Shown here piece after piece: positions 54,150 through 63,083 of a stretch of 64,000 nt of DNA. The position numbers and the translations under genes were made by a program. Origin of the DNA: JAEZAF01 sp964395665 (GTDB lineage Bacteria > Chloroflexota > Anaerolineae > Aggregatilineales > Phototrophicaceae); contig CAYNDH010000003.1 of the NCBI GenBank assembly GCA_964395665.1, positions 1 to 64,000 of the forward strand, in the 5' to 3' direction. The number at the start of each line of letters is the position of its first letter. The first letter of the stretch is position 1. The notes under the pieces are model-generated. The model was not told the DNA's origin, did no database searches, and was given only the letters and a program-made list of their open reading frames with translations.

Positions 54150-55658
54150 CTATTCCATCACCACGCGGAAGCCGATGGTTCCATAGCGTGATGCAGGGTT
54201 AAGGTAAAAGTGAAACCCTGTACGGGCGCGCTGGGCCACACTGATAAATGACCCACCGCGCACCGCCCGCATGACGTCTGCTTCACCGGGATTAGAAGCC
54301 AGGGCTTTCGTGCCTGCATATTCAGTGTTGCTGCACCATTCCCAGACATTTCCGGCCATATCATAGACACCGAATGGGCTGACACCACCATCATACTTGT
54401 TGACGGGTGTGGTCCCTTTCAGATTGGACTCTTTAGTATTGGCGCGAGACTTGTCAAAACGGTTGCCCCACGGGTAGAGGCGATCATCATTCCCCTGTGC
54501 TGCCCGCTGCCACTGCTGCTCGGTGGGCAGGGTGACGTATACGCCAGTTTTCTCGCTCAACCACTGACAGAAGGCCATCGCTTCGTACCAGCAAACGCCA
54601 GAACGTGGATGCTCGCCATGGACCTTTTTCGAATCAATCGGCTGACCGTTCTGGCGGAACCATTCACGAGCGTGAGGGGAGAATTCCCACCATTTCGGAT
54701 TGCAGTAGCCGTCCGCAGCATCAGCGAAGATCTGGAACTGTGCATTCGTCACCGGATATTTGCTGATGTGGAAGGAGTCGGCAAAATACGTGATACGCCT
54801 CTGCTCATGGTCCAGCGTCACTTCGCCGCTGGGGACATCACACCATTCCAGCATCGGCAGCAGGATCGTCGTGCAGATCGACGCCAGCCCGTCAGGATCA
54901 TAATCCGCAAAGTGGGTGCGGAACTTTTCAAAGGCCTTCATGCCCAGATCGCGGGTACGCTTGCGATTCACCAGCGCGACGATGGGGCGATACTCACGCT
55001 CGGCTTCACGCAGATAAGCCTGTCTTTCCAGCGCTTTCTCTGCATCTGCCAACATCGATTCAATATCGACAAAGCGGGATTCACAGCCCGTAACACGTGC
55101 ATGTTTCAGAAGAAAGACTGCACGATCATATTCAGCGCTTTCCATAGCATCGGCGATATCGTTGATTAACGTCCCCAGATTCACCGGCGGCGATGGATCA
55201 ACATTCTGCACAGGATTTACGGGGCGCATGTAATCCGGCACAGAGACATGCTGCATCTGCGTGTGCATGGCCGACTGTCCCTGACGTTCCGCAATCAGGA
55301 TGGAGTTCAGCACCTGCCTGACAGCATCAGCCGTCAGACCATGGCTGAGATCTGCATACTGGATATGAGCCAGTTCAGGCGGGATCGCGGTCCCCATATG
55401 GATCAGGACAGGGAAGATATGTTTGCCAAGGGAACGCGCAATGTGCATTTCCTTCTGGCAATATTCGGAGCGCACTGAGTCGGGAGACAACAGATAGACA
55501 AGGCCGTCACACCACTGGAGACGGCGCTGGATTTCATCCCACCACTGCTGTCCAGCGTGTAACCGCTTATCGTACCAGACCTCATGAACATCGAGTGTCT
55601 CGACAATCTGCGCACAATAGTGTTTATCTACCCTTGCGTAACTGATGAATAGTTTCAT
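54150..55658 (-). CDS. TIR domain fused to a formylglycine-enzyme-like domain
   Basis: 502 residues. Residues 1-~115 are a TIR domain (MKLFISYARVDKHYC) with the likely NADase Glu70 in SEYCQKEMHIA, followed by a helical middle region (about 160-260). Residues ~265-502 are a SUMF1/FGE-sulfatase (C-type-lectin-like) fold: FHISKYPVTNAQFQIF, VCWYEAMAFCQWLSE, LPTEQQWQRAAQG, GVYDMAGNVWEWCS and RAVRGGSFIS ending IGFRVVME. Catalytic cysteines of true formylglycine enzymes are not evident, so a ligand-binding sensor role is more likely. This fold is also the variable domain in diversity-generating retroelement targets, but no reverse transcriptase gene lies in this window. No partner gene is adjacent. 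Confidence 0.85.
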   Translation of the reverse strand: MKLFISYARVDKHYCAQIVETLDVHEVWYDKRLHAGQQWWDEIQRRLQWCDGLVYLLSPDSVRSEYCQKEMHIARSLGKHIFPVLIHMGTAIPPELAHIQYADLSHGLTADAVRQVLNSILIAERQGQSAMHTQMQHVSVPDYMRPVNPVQNVDPSPPVNLGTLINDIADAMESAEYDRAVFLLKHARVTGCESRFVDIESMLADAEKALERQAYLREAEREYRPIVALVNRKRTRDLGMKAFEKFRTHFADYDPDGLASICTTILLPMLEWCDVPSGEVTLDHEQRRITYFADSFHISKYPVTNAQFQIFADAADGYCNPKWWEFSPHAREWFRQNGQPIDSKKVHGEHPRSGVCWYEAMAFCQWLSEKTGVYVTLPTEQQWQRAAQGNDDRLYPWGNRFDKSRANTKESNLKGTTPVNKYDGGVSPFGVYDMAGNVWEWCSNTEYAGTKALASNPGEADVMRAVRGGSFISVAQRARTGFHFYLNPASRYGTIGFRVVME

Positions 55659-55839
55659 ACTGGTCTGTGATGGTTACTCAAGATACTGTTATGTACGAAT
55701 TGGCGTGTCTGGCAGCGATAAACCATTTCCAAACATTACCATAATCTCACTATAACCCTGGAGTTACATTTCTTGCATAAACGTTACGAAAAAATCTGAA
55801 GTATTTTGGATTTACTTGTTAACGGTGCAAGCGGACATC

Positions 55840-57051
55840 ATGAAAAGCATCATATACCTGTTAGTGGGTTATATAAAGCAATATGCGAGTTTTATCATAA
55901 GACTTACATTTATTACAGTATTAATTACAGCAATTGCACCGGTTGCGGTGCGAGTCAACTTAATGCCACAGCAGACTGTCGAGAGCAGCCTGCCCCAACT
56001 ATGCGTTCATACCCGCCTGATTGACGAAGTGCAGGAATGGGTTATTCAGAAGTCGCTGGTCGATGTACGAGAACTCGGTGCAGCGACGATTGTAGAATTT
56101 TTCCCATGGGCCTATATTGAACATCAGCAGGGCCAGTATCAGTGGGCGCAGGCAGACCGTATCATCCAGCACGCGCGCAATCAGGGCCTGACGATCATCG
56201 CCCGCATGGGCCTTGTCCCGGAATGGGCGCGGCCATCCACAGAAGAACGGTTCACAACCTTCAACGAGTTACCCGCCGAAGCCTATGATGATTTTGCGCA
56301 CTTTGTCGGGCTGTTTGCAGCACGCTACCGCGACTCTGTGCAGCATATCATCATCTGGAATGAGCCAAATCTGGCCTTCGAGTGGGGCTATCAGCAGCCA
56401 GATCCGGCACGCTATGCCGAACTGCTGTCAGTCGTCTATCCGGAAGTCAGGGCGGCCAATCCTGATGCAGTCGTGCTGGCGGGGGCGCTTGCCCCGACGA
56501 TTGAACCGGCTGGCAGTCCACATGCCCTGAATGACATCCTCTATCTGCAAGGGATGTATGAGGCCGGGGCCGCCCAGTGGTTTGACGCCCTTGCCATCCA
56601 TACTTACGGCTTTACCCACGCAGCCAATGCCGAACCCGCCTTCGATCAACTGAACTTCCGACGGGCGGAGCTGCTGCGCGAGATCATGGTCGAGCATGGC
56701 GATGAAGATAAACCGGTCTTCATCACCGAAAGCGGCTGGAACGATAACCCGCGCTGGACGCTGGCTGTCAATCCGGCGGAGCGCATTGCGTATACACTGA
56801 ACGCATTTCAATGGATCGAAGATCACTGGGACTGGGCGCAGGCCCTGTGTCTGTGGGCATTCCGCTATCCCCGCCCGACTTACAGCTATCCGGATGATTT
56901 CACGCTCGTCACATCAGAGTTTCAGTACAAGCCGATTTACTATGAACTTCAGTCCATGGCACGCGGCTGGGATAGTGACGACACCGATCATACCGCCGGA
57001 ACCCCCCAACAAGAGGATCAACTGTGGCTGCCCGCCCCTACTACTCCCTAG
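55840..57051 (+). CDS. Secreted GH-A-clan glycosidase-like protein
   Basis: 403 residues from the ATG at 55840; an in-frame TTG at 55816 lacks support. A long hydrophobic N-terminus (ASFIIRLTFITVLITAIAPV) anchors or exports the protein. The TIM barrel shows the clan GH-A acid/base in IIWNEPNLAFEW and nucleophile in FITESGWND, with an AIHTYGF strand between them. The upstream region is distinctly AT-rich. Its end overlaps the next gene by 28 bp, linking it to a solute-binding protein. Substrate unknown. Confidence 0.8.
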   Translation: MKSIIYLLVGYIKQYASFIIRLTFITVLITAIAPVAVRVNLMPQQTVESSLPQLCVHTRLIDEVQEWVIQKSLVDVRELGAATIVEFFPWAYIEHQQGQYQWAQADRIIQHARNQGLTIIARMGLVPEWARPSTEERFTTFNELPAEAYDDFAHFVGLFAARYRDSVQHIIIWNEPNLAFEWGYQQPDPARYAELLSVVYPEVRAANPDAVVLAGALAPTIEPAGSPHALNDILYLQGMYEAGAAQWFDALAIHTYGFTHAANAEPAFDQLNFRRAELLREIMVEHGDEDKPVFITESGWNDNPRWTLAVNPAERIAYTLNAFQWIEDHWDWAQALCLWAFRYPRPTYSYPDDFTLVTSEFQYKPIYYELQSMARGWDSDDTDHTAGTPQQEDQLWLPAPTTP

Positions 57052-57818
57052 CGCGTGCGCTCTTCACCATCGTGATGCTGTGCCTGGTCATGCTGGTGGC
57101 TGTCCGCTGGATCAGCCGACACGGGAATCGTCCGCCGGTAGAGGTGCTGTTCCCTTCTGGCGAACTGGTCATCGCGGTCGATCCCAGTTATCCGCCGTTC
57201 GCCGCCTTCGGTGAAGATAAGCTCTTCGGACTGGATATTGATCTCGGTCAGGCCATCGGACAGCGCGTCGGCCTGCCAGTGCGGTTTGTACCCATGGGCT
57301 ACGATGGGCTGTATGACTCCCTTCAGATCGGACAGACCGACATCGTGATTTCCGCCCTGCTGATGGATGGAAACCGGCTCGGAGATGTGCGCTATTCCCG
57401 CTACTATTATGATGACGGACTGGTACTGGTCTCACCTGCTGATCGCCCGAAAGACAGCATGGAAGCCGTCGCCGGAAATCGGCTGGCATATGCTTTCGGT
57501 TCCAACGCGGACGCTGAAGCACGTCAGTGGTTAAGACGCATCGGCCCGTTTGAAACTGCACCCTACGAACTGCCCCGCTATGCACTGGATGCCGTCCGGT
57601 TCGAACAGGCCGATGCCGCGCTGGTCGATGCAACGACTGCAAGGCTGTATTTCAGTGAATATCCCGACTGGGACAGCGGTTACGAGTATGTCACGCATTC
57701 GCTGTTTGCGATTGCCGTGCGGCGGGATCGTGTCTTTGAATGGGAACTGATCAATCAAACGCTGACCGAGATGTGGGATGACGGCTCACTTGAAGCGATC
57801 GTTGACCACTGGTTGTAG
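57024..57818 (+). CDS. Membrane-anchored amino-acid-binding-type protein
   Basis: 264 residues. GTG start at 57024 with AGAGGA 6 nt upstream, inside the end of the preceding gene. One N-terminal span (about 12-28) without a lipobox, then an SBP_bac_3 domain: LVIAVDPSYPPFAAFGEDK, GLDIDLGQAIGQRVGL, GQTDIVISALLMDGNR and GSNADAEARQWL. No permease follows, so it may be a sensor or work with a distant transporter. Binding of polar amino acids is only a family expectation. Confidence 0.85.
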   Translation: MAARPYYSLARALFTIVMLCLVMLVAVRWISRHGNRPPVEVLFPSGELVIAVDPSYPPFAAFGEDKLFGLDIDLGQAIGQRVGLPVRFVPMGYDGLYDSLQIGQTDIVISALLMDGNRLGDVRYSRYYYDDGLVLVSPADRPKDSMEAVAGNRLAYAFGSNADAEARQWLRRIGPFETAPYELPRYALDAVRFEQADAALVDATTARLYFSEYPDWDSGYEYVTHSLFAIAVRRDRVFEWELINQTLTEMWDDGSLEAIVDHWL

Positions 57819-57820
57819 AT

Positions 57821-57848
57821 CAGTGATTGTAACCGACGGTTATCACTG
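57821..57848 (+). terminator. Probable hairpin terminator
   Basis: CAGTGAT and ATCACTG enclose AACC/GGTT around GAC, with a 3-nt bulge (TGT). No T-run, so it may be weak. It separates the binding-protein gene from the glycosyltransferase operon. Confidence 0.4.
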
Positions 57849-57894
57849 TGCGGCCTGAAACCGGATAAAGGCGTGCGGATTCGGCGTGCCGTGT

Positions 57895-57924
57895 CTGGCA
57901 ACTACCCTCATCCACGGCTATACT
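57895..57924 (+). promoter_or_regulatory. Possible promoter giving a nearly leaderless mRNA
   Basis: CTGGCA (57895-57900), an 18-nt spacer and TATACT (57919-57924). The -10 ends only 7 nt before the ATG at 57932, so transcription would begin at or next to the start codon. Confidence 0.4.
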
Positions 57925-57931
57925 GACCAGC

Positions 57932-59050
57932 ATGATTCATATCGGCATCGATTCCAGATTAACCTACTATCGCACCGGTGGGACAGCCACCTATCTCCGG
58001 GAACTGATCCGCGCCCTGCACGCCCTTGACGACCGGAACCGCTATACCATTTTCCGAAGCCGCAAGGACCGATCACGGGCAGCGGGCGATTTCGGGCACA
58101 CATTCCGGCACGCTCGCCTGTGGACGCCGAGTCACCACCGTTGGGAGCGGCTGGCACTGTCGGCTGAACTGATCCGTCACCGGCTGGATGTCCTGCACAG
58201 CCCGGACTTCATCCCCCCGCTGTATGGGGCAAGGCGGCATGTAATCACGGTGCATGATCTGACCTTTCTGCATTATCCGGACTACCTGACGGCGGACAGC
58301 CGACGCTATTACAATGATCAGATTCAATGGGCCGTAGAACATGCTGACCATATCCTGACGGTCAGCGAGTCCGCAAGGCAGGATCTCATCCAAATGCTGA
58401 ATGTGACGCCTGAAAAGATCACCGTACAGCCGCATGGCGTAGATCATCAGCGCTATCGGCCCATGGACTCTGGATCGGTTAACGACGCACTGAAGCCGTT
58501 CGGCATCAGTACGGGTTACTTCCTGTTCGTCGGGACCATCGAACCGCGCAAGAATCTCGACGGACTGCTGACAGCCTATGCTGCCTTACAAGAACAGCAT
58601 CCGGATGCCCCTGAACTGGTGCTGATTGGGAAGCGGGGCTGGCTGGCGGATCAACTGATCGAGCGAATTCGGAACAGCGTCCATGTCCGCTGGCTGGATC
58701 AGGTGACCGATGCCGATCTGCCTGTGTTCTATAACGGTGCGGGGGCGCTGATCCTGCCCTCCTTCTATGAGGGCTTCGGACTCCCCGCGCTGGAAGCAAT
58801 GGCCTGCGGGACGCTGCCGGTCGTCAGTGATCGCTCATCCTTACCGGAAGTCGTCGGTGAGGTCGGCATCCAGATTCAACCGGATGATCCAGACAATATC
58901 ACGGACGCGATGAAACAGGTGATGAATGCGGATGAGTCATGGCTTCAGGCCCAACGTGAGGCCGCGATTCGCCGGGCGGCGACATTCACATGGGAACGCT
59001 CGGCACAGATCGCACGGGATGTCTACCAGAAGGCAGCGACTGACCGATGA
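57932..59050 (+). CDS. GT4-family glycosyltransferase
   Basis: 372 residues, GT-B fold. N-terminal IGIDSRLTYYRTGGTATYLR with the Gly-rich acceptor loop; VHDLTFLHYPDYLT and TVSESARQDL; donor-side motifs FVGTIEPRKNLDGLL and the E-x7-E element in PSFYEGFGLPALEAMACGT. The pattern fits mannosyl/rhamnosyl transferases of polysaccharide assembly. First of a three-gene operon, and its stop overlaps the next ATG (59047-59050). Confidence 0.92.
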   Translation: MIHIGIDSRLTYYRTGGTATYLRELIRALHALDDRNRYTIFRSRKDRSRAAGDFGHTFRHARLWTPSHHRWERLALSAELIRHRLDVLHSPDFIPPLYGARRHVITVHDLTFLHYPDYLTADSRRYYNDQIQWAVEHADHILTVSESARQDLIQMLNVTPEKITVQPHGVDHQRYRPMDSGSVNDALKPFGISTGYFLFVGTIEPRKNLDGLLTAYAALQEQHPDAPELVLIGKRGWLADQLIERIRNSVHVRWLDQVTDADLPVFYNGAGALILPSFYEGFGLPALEAMACGTLPVVSDRSSLPEVVGEVGIQIQPDDPDNITDAMKQVMNADESWLQAQREAAIRRAATFTWERSAQIARDVYQKAATDR

Positions 59051-60288
59051 AAATCCTGATCATTACCACACAGATCCCAGACCCGCCTGCATCAGGGGGG
59101 GCGCTGCGTGTCTTCGGCATCATCCGGGGGCTGCATGAGGCTGGTCATCAGATCACACTGATGAGCGTTGCCAACCCGACGGAACTGCACGACGCGAAGC
59201 AGATTACGGCGATATGTGAGCGGATCGTCACCGTCCCGCCCGCCCCACCGCGCACGGTCACCCGACGGCTGCGAGATCTGGCCCTGACACGTCAGCCGGA
59301 CATCGCATTTCGCTTTTACGATCCGGCTTTTGAGGCACGCCTGCGCGAACTGCTGGCAGAGGTGACCTTCGACCTGATCCAGATTGAAGCGATTGAAGCG
59401 GCCTGCTATCTTCCAGTCGTCAAAAACGCGCTCGTCAGAACGGCACAGACGGGTACGAAAGTGGTCTTTGATACCTTCAATGCCGAGTATCAGCTTCAAC
59501 GTGTGATCGCGTCGATTGACCGACGCGAACTGAAGCGACTCCCGGCGGCGATTTACTCCCTGATCCAGACACGACGGCTGAAGCGCTATGAGGCAGAGAT
59601 GTGTCGGATCGCGGATGCTGTGATCGCTGTGTCTCCGGAAGATGCTGAAGCCCTGCGCTCGCTGTTCCACAGTGACGGAAAGGTGTTCATCGTCCCCAGC
59701 GGGATTACCGTCAAAGACTATACGAAGCCGGATGAGACACTGACACTCCATGCCAACAGCCTGATCTTCACCGGCAAAATGGATTATCGACCGAATATCG
59801 ACGCGATGCTGTGGTTTGCAGATGAGATCTTCCCCCTGATTCAACAGCAGATGCCCGATATTCATGTGTACATCGTCGGGCAGCAGCCCCATGCACGGCT
59901 TGACCGCCTGCGCTCGCTGCATGCGATGACGCTGACGGGCCGGGTGGAGAGCGTGATCCCTTATCTGCACGCGGGGGCTGTCTATATCGCTCCGCTAAGG
60001 ATGGGAAGTGGGACACGGCTCAAGCTGCTGGAAGCGATGGCCTCCGGGTGTGCGATTGTGGCGACGACAACCGCCTCTGCAGGGCTGCTGGATGAGGCAA
60101 AACAGGCGATGAAGATCGCAGATGATCCGCAGATCTTCGCGCAGGCTGTGGTCGAACTCCTGCGTGATCGCGATCAACGTCAGGCAGCAGGTGTACAGGC
60201 TTACGAACAGGTCAGCGCTCACTATGACTGGTCGAAACTTATTCCAAAACTGCTGAATACCTACAGGGAAATCGGCCTTGAGTCCTAA
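59047..60288 (+). CDS. GT4-family glycosyltransferase
   Basis: 413 residues. MKILIITTQIPDPPASGGAL and RVFGIIRGLHEAGHQITLMS start the acceptor half; IAVSPEDAEAL closes it. The donor half holds FTGKMDYRPNIDAMLWFADE and PLRMGSGTRLKLLEAMASGC with the family Glu. Similar to the sugar transferase subgroup that includes PEP-CTERM/XrtA-type enzymes, though that is by eye. It overlaps its neighbours by 4 and 11 bp. Confidence 0.9.
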   Translation: MKILIITTQIPDPPASGGALRVFGIIRGLHEAGHQITLMSVANPTELHDAKQITAICERIVTVPPAPPRTVTRRLRDLALTRQPDIAFRFYDPAFEARLRELLAEVTFDLIQIEAIEAACYLPVVKNALVRTAQTGTKVVFDTFNAEYQLQRVIASIDRRELKRLPAAIYSLIQTRRLKRYEAEMCRIADAVIAVSPEDAEALRSLFHSDGKVFIVPSGITVKDYTKPDETLTLHANSLIFTGKMDYRPNIDAMLWFADEIFPLIQQQMPDIHVYIVGQQPHARLDRLRSLHAMTLTGRVESVIPYLHAGAVYIAPLRMGSGTRLKLLEAMASGCAIVATTTASAGLLDEAKQAMKIADDPQIFAQAVVELLRDRDQRQAAGVQAYEQVSAHYDWSKLIPKLLNTYREIGLES

Positions 60289-61513
60289 TTCGATCACAAA
60301 AACGGCACAGGCGCGTCAGGTGCTGGCGATGCGGAACAGCGCAATGGCTGAAGCCTTTCACCGCCAGCCGTTCAAATACCGCGTACGGCGGACGATGCTG
60401 CGCGGGCTGGCGAAGGTCCCGTTTACACCGATCCCACAGCCGAGAGGCGGGATTGAGCGTATTCTGCTGATTCGGCCCGATCATCTGGGGGATGTGCTGC
60501 TCTCCACCCCGGCGATCCATGCCCTGCGCGAAGCCCGCCCTGATGCTGAGATCTACATGCTGGTCGGGCCATGGTCCGGCGTGCTATTGAACCATTACCC
60601 GGAGATCGACCGTGTGCTGACCTTCCCGTTTCCCGGCTTCAGCCGCAGCCCGAAAGCCAGCCTGAGATCCCCTTACGAACAGGCGGTGACGGCATCGCGG
60701 CTGCTGCGGCGCATCGGCTTTAGCAGTGCAGTGATCCTGAGGCCGGATCACTGGTGGGGGGCGATGCTGGCGCATCTTTCGGGAATCCCGCGCATTGTCG
60801 GCTACGATCTGCCCGACGTAAACCTGTTTCTGACCGAGAAGCTGCATTATCAGGTCGAGCATGTGATCCTGCAAAATCTGCGGCTGGTCGAGCCGTGGAC
60901 CGGCCCTGTCAGCCAGCGCGAGATCCGCTATCACTTTGAGCCTGAGACGAATGACCGCGCCTATGTGGATGGCTACCTCTCGGAATGGGGGATTGCGGAC
61001 GGAACACCGCTGATCTGCATCCATCCCGGCAGCGGGACACAGGTCAAGCAGTGGGATATGGCGAAATGGGCGAGCGTGGCTGATACGCTGAGCGAACAGC
61101 TTGACGCCCGCGTGATCCTGACCGGCAGCGACAAGGAAATCCCGCTGGTGCAGCAGATCGCGGCGGGCATGACGCAGTCTCCGATCCTGATGGCCGGAGA
61201 TACGCAGGTCGGGCAGCTTGGGGCGCTGTTCGCACGGTCGAAAGTCGTGCTTGGCTCCGACAGTGGCCCGCTGCACCTGGCGGCGGCGGTTGGGACGCCG
61301 ACGGTTGCGCTGTTCGGCCCGGCCAACCCGCTGGAATTCGGCACATGGGGCACGCCTAACAAGCACATCATCCTGACCTCTGACATCCCATGCCGACCGT
61401 GCGGTATTCTCGACTGGAGCGGCGACGATCCCGAAAATCACCCGTGCGTGACCGAGATCACGGTGGGGCGGGTGCTGGAATCGGCGCGACTGGCGGCAAA
61501 TTACGATCAGTAA
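60278..61513 (+). CDS. GT9-family (heptosyltransferase-like) glycosyltransferase
   Basis: 411 residues. TTG start at 60278 is favoured by AGGGAA 7 nt upstream; an ATG at 60329 is a reasonable alternative. Motifs: ILLIRPDHLGDVLLSTPAIH, ICIHPGSGTQVKQWDMAKWA, LTGSDKEIPLV and VLGSDSGPLHLAAAVGTPTV, all of the ADP-heptose:LPS transferase family. In Chloroflexota, which are generally thought to lack lipopolysaccharide, a role in another surface glycan is more likely. Last gene of the operon. Confidence 0.92.
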   Translation: MSPNSITKTAQARQVLAMRNSAMAEAFHRQPFKYRVRRTMLRGLAKVPFTPIPQPRGGIERILLIRPDHLGDVLLSTPAIHALREARPDAEIYMLVGPWSGVLLNHYPEIDRVLTFPFPGFSRSPKASLRSPYEQAVTASRLLRRIGFSSAVILRPDHWWGAMLAHLSGIPRIVGYDLPDVNLFLTEKLHYQVEHVILQNLRLVEPWTGPVSQREIRYHFEPETNDRAYVDGYLSEWGIADGTPLICIHPGSGTQVKQWDMAKWASVADTLSEQLDARVILTGSDKEIPLVQQIAAGMTQSPILMAGDTQVGQLGALFARSKVVLGSDSGPLHLAAAVGTPTVALFGPANPLEFGTWGTPNKHIILTSDIPCRPCGILDWSGDDPENHPCVTEITVGRVLESARLAANYDQ

Positions 61514-62080
61514 TGCGTCTCGATAAGTTCGCGATCAAGATCAATGAACCGGAAGAATCCGGGAAATATCCTGGTAAGATCGTGATCATGGGCCGGAAGA
61601 ATCCGACCCCTACAGATCAGCGCTTGTTGCAGCGGCGGCGGCGCAAAAAAAAATATGCCGCAACAAGCGGTTTTTCCCCTCAAACGGCGCTGCGGCGACA
61701 GAAATTGCAGCGCAAATGCGCCGCAAGGTGCTGAAATGTGCTGCAAATTGCGGCGGAAATACGCTGCAAGATTCGAAAACGGCGTGCATCACGGGATGAT
61801 CCATGGGACCGATTAACGGATCAAACAGTGTAGCACGAATGTTCTGATTCTGTTGGTTCGAGTCTGGTTAGAAAAGCACCCCCCTATCCCCTGCCCTACA
61901 AGGTTAGGTATATCATTTTCGATTCGGGTGTTTACCGTGGACACAGCGGACACAGTGCGCCATCGACGGACGCCCCCCCTACGAATACGTAATGAGGCGC
62001 ATCATCAACCGTATGCAGACAGTACGCGGCGGATGCGGCGGATTCCTGGGCCGTGCCGATGATCCATTTTCTAACAGCGG
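61514..62080. other. Intergenic stretch with terminator and repeated words
   Basis: About 570 bp without a supported gene. It holds the operon terminator (61621-61675), a cluster of related words (GCCGCAA, GCTGCAAAT, TTGCGGCGG) up to about 61775, including a hairpin with TTGC-A-GCGCA/TGCGC-C-GCAA at 61705-61726, and a TGGACACAGCGGACA word at 61938-61952 that recurs at 63066. Confidence 0.55.
61621..61675 (+). terminator. Terminator of the glycosyltransferase operon
   Basis: CGCTTGTTGC (61621-61630) pairs with GCAACAAGCG (61660-61669) and the stem continues past one mismatch; the loop contains a GGC repeat and nine A. GTTTTT follows. Confidence 0.8.
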
Positions 62081-62890
62081 TTAATCCGGGATCACCACAT
62101 TCGAGAGGTCGGCTTCGGGGGCTGGGAAGCGCAGGCTCATCGATTCGAGTGTATTGACGATGGTCTGGGCGACGACGATATTGCGGAACCATTTCCTATT
62201 GGATGGCACGACGACCCACGGCGCGTGGCTGGTGTTGCATTCGGTCAGCGCGGCCTGATAGGCGGCCATATAGTCATCCCATTTGGCACGGACGGGCAGA
62301 TCACCGAGCGAGAACTTCCAGTGCTTGTCAGGATTATCCAGACGCGCCTGCAAACGCTCCTTCTGTTCGTCCTTGCTGATATTGAGATAGAACTTGATCA
62401 CACGGGTGCCAGTGTCGGTCAGCAGGCGCTCGAAATGGTTGATATGATCGTAGCGCCCTTTCCAGACGGATTTCGGGACCAGCTCATTGACACGGACGAC
62501 CAGCACGTCTTCATAATGGCTGCGATTGAAGATGCCGATATAGCCTTTGGGTGGGACCTGCTGATGCACACGCCAGAGAAAATCATGGGCGAGTTCGGTA
62601 GAAGTCGGCACCTTGAAGGATGCGATGCGCAGGCCGATGGGGTTCACACCCTTGAACACATCCTTGATGACGCCATCCTTGCCGCCGGTATCCATGGCCT
62701 GAAAGATGACCAGCAGCGCCTGCCCGGACTGGGCGTAGAGCATCTCCTGAAGGTCTTTAATGCGGTCGCGCAGATGATCCAGCGCATCATTGGCCTGAGC
62801 TTTGGTCATCCCGGCGGTGTCACTGGGATTGAAGTCTGAGAGTCTGACCTTTTTACCGGGATCGGGCCGGTAGACGGAGACATCGAGCAT
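62081..62890 (-). CDS. Polyphosphate kinase 2 family protein
   Basis: Uses polyphosphate to phosphorylate nucleotides (AMP or ADP). 269 residues, single PPK2 domain: Walker A FQAMDTGGKDGVIK (Asp67, Lys71), FKVPTSTELAHDFLWR, Walker B-like FNRSHYEDVLVVRV and DDYMAAYQAAL. The length and ELAHDFLWR variant resemble the class III enzymes that act on both AMP and ADP, but the class is not certain by eye. AAAGGAC precedes the ATG. Monocistronic. Confidence 0.9.
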   Translation of the reverse strand: MLDVSVYRPDPGKKVRLSDFNPSDTAGMTKAQANDALDHLRDRIKDLQEMLYAQSGQALLVIFQAMDTGGKDGVIKDVFKGVNPIGLRIASFKVPTSTELAHDFLWRVHQQVPPKGYIGIFNRSHYEDVLVVRVNELVPKSVWKGRYDHINHFERLLTDTGTRVIKFYLNISKDEQKERLQARLDNPDKHWKFSLGDLPVRAKWDDYMAAYQAALTECNTSHAPWVVVPSNRKWFRNIVVAQTIVNTLESMSLRFPAPEADLSNVVIPD

Positions 62891-62980
62891 GGGGATATGT
62901 CCTTTATATGATGCGGAAGTCTACAGGGGATTGTTGCAAATTGTGGGGAAAGGTGCAATTTGGGGTAATGGACTTCTTAA

Positions 62981-63020
62981 ACCTCACCCCCTGCCCCTCT
63001 CCGCCCGGAGAGGGGTTTTA
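62981..63020. repeat. REP-like palindromic element
   Basis: ACCTCACCCCCTG leads into CCCCTCTCC-GCCC-GGAGAGGGG-TTTTA. This wording (CCTCACCCCC.GCCCCTCTCC plus its inverted arm) is a familiar dispersed intergenic repeat in many genomes. On either strand it could also act as a weak terminator. Confidence 0.6.
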
Positions 63021-63083
63021 GAGCGCATTGGTTCATAGCGTGTATTTAAATATTCGGAACACTACTGGACACGGCGGACAACG

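Noticed and set aside
54150..54270. Diversity-generating retroelement variable repeat
   Set aside because: The protein fold fits, but no reverse transcriptase or template repeat exists in this window, so it is only a check to run.
61513..61734. Small basic open frame after the GT9 gene
   Set aside because: It runs straight through the operon terminator hairpin and its poly-A loop; composition is Arg/Lys noise.
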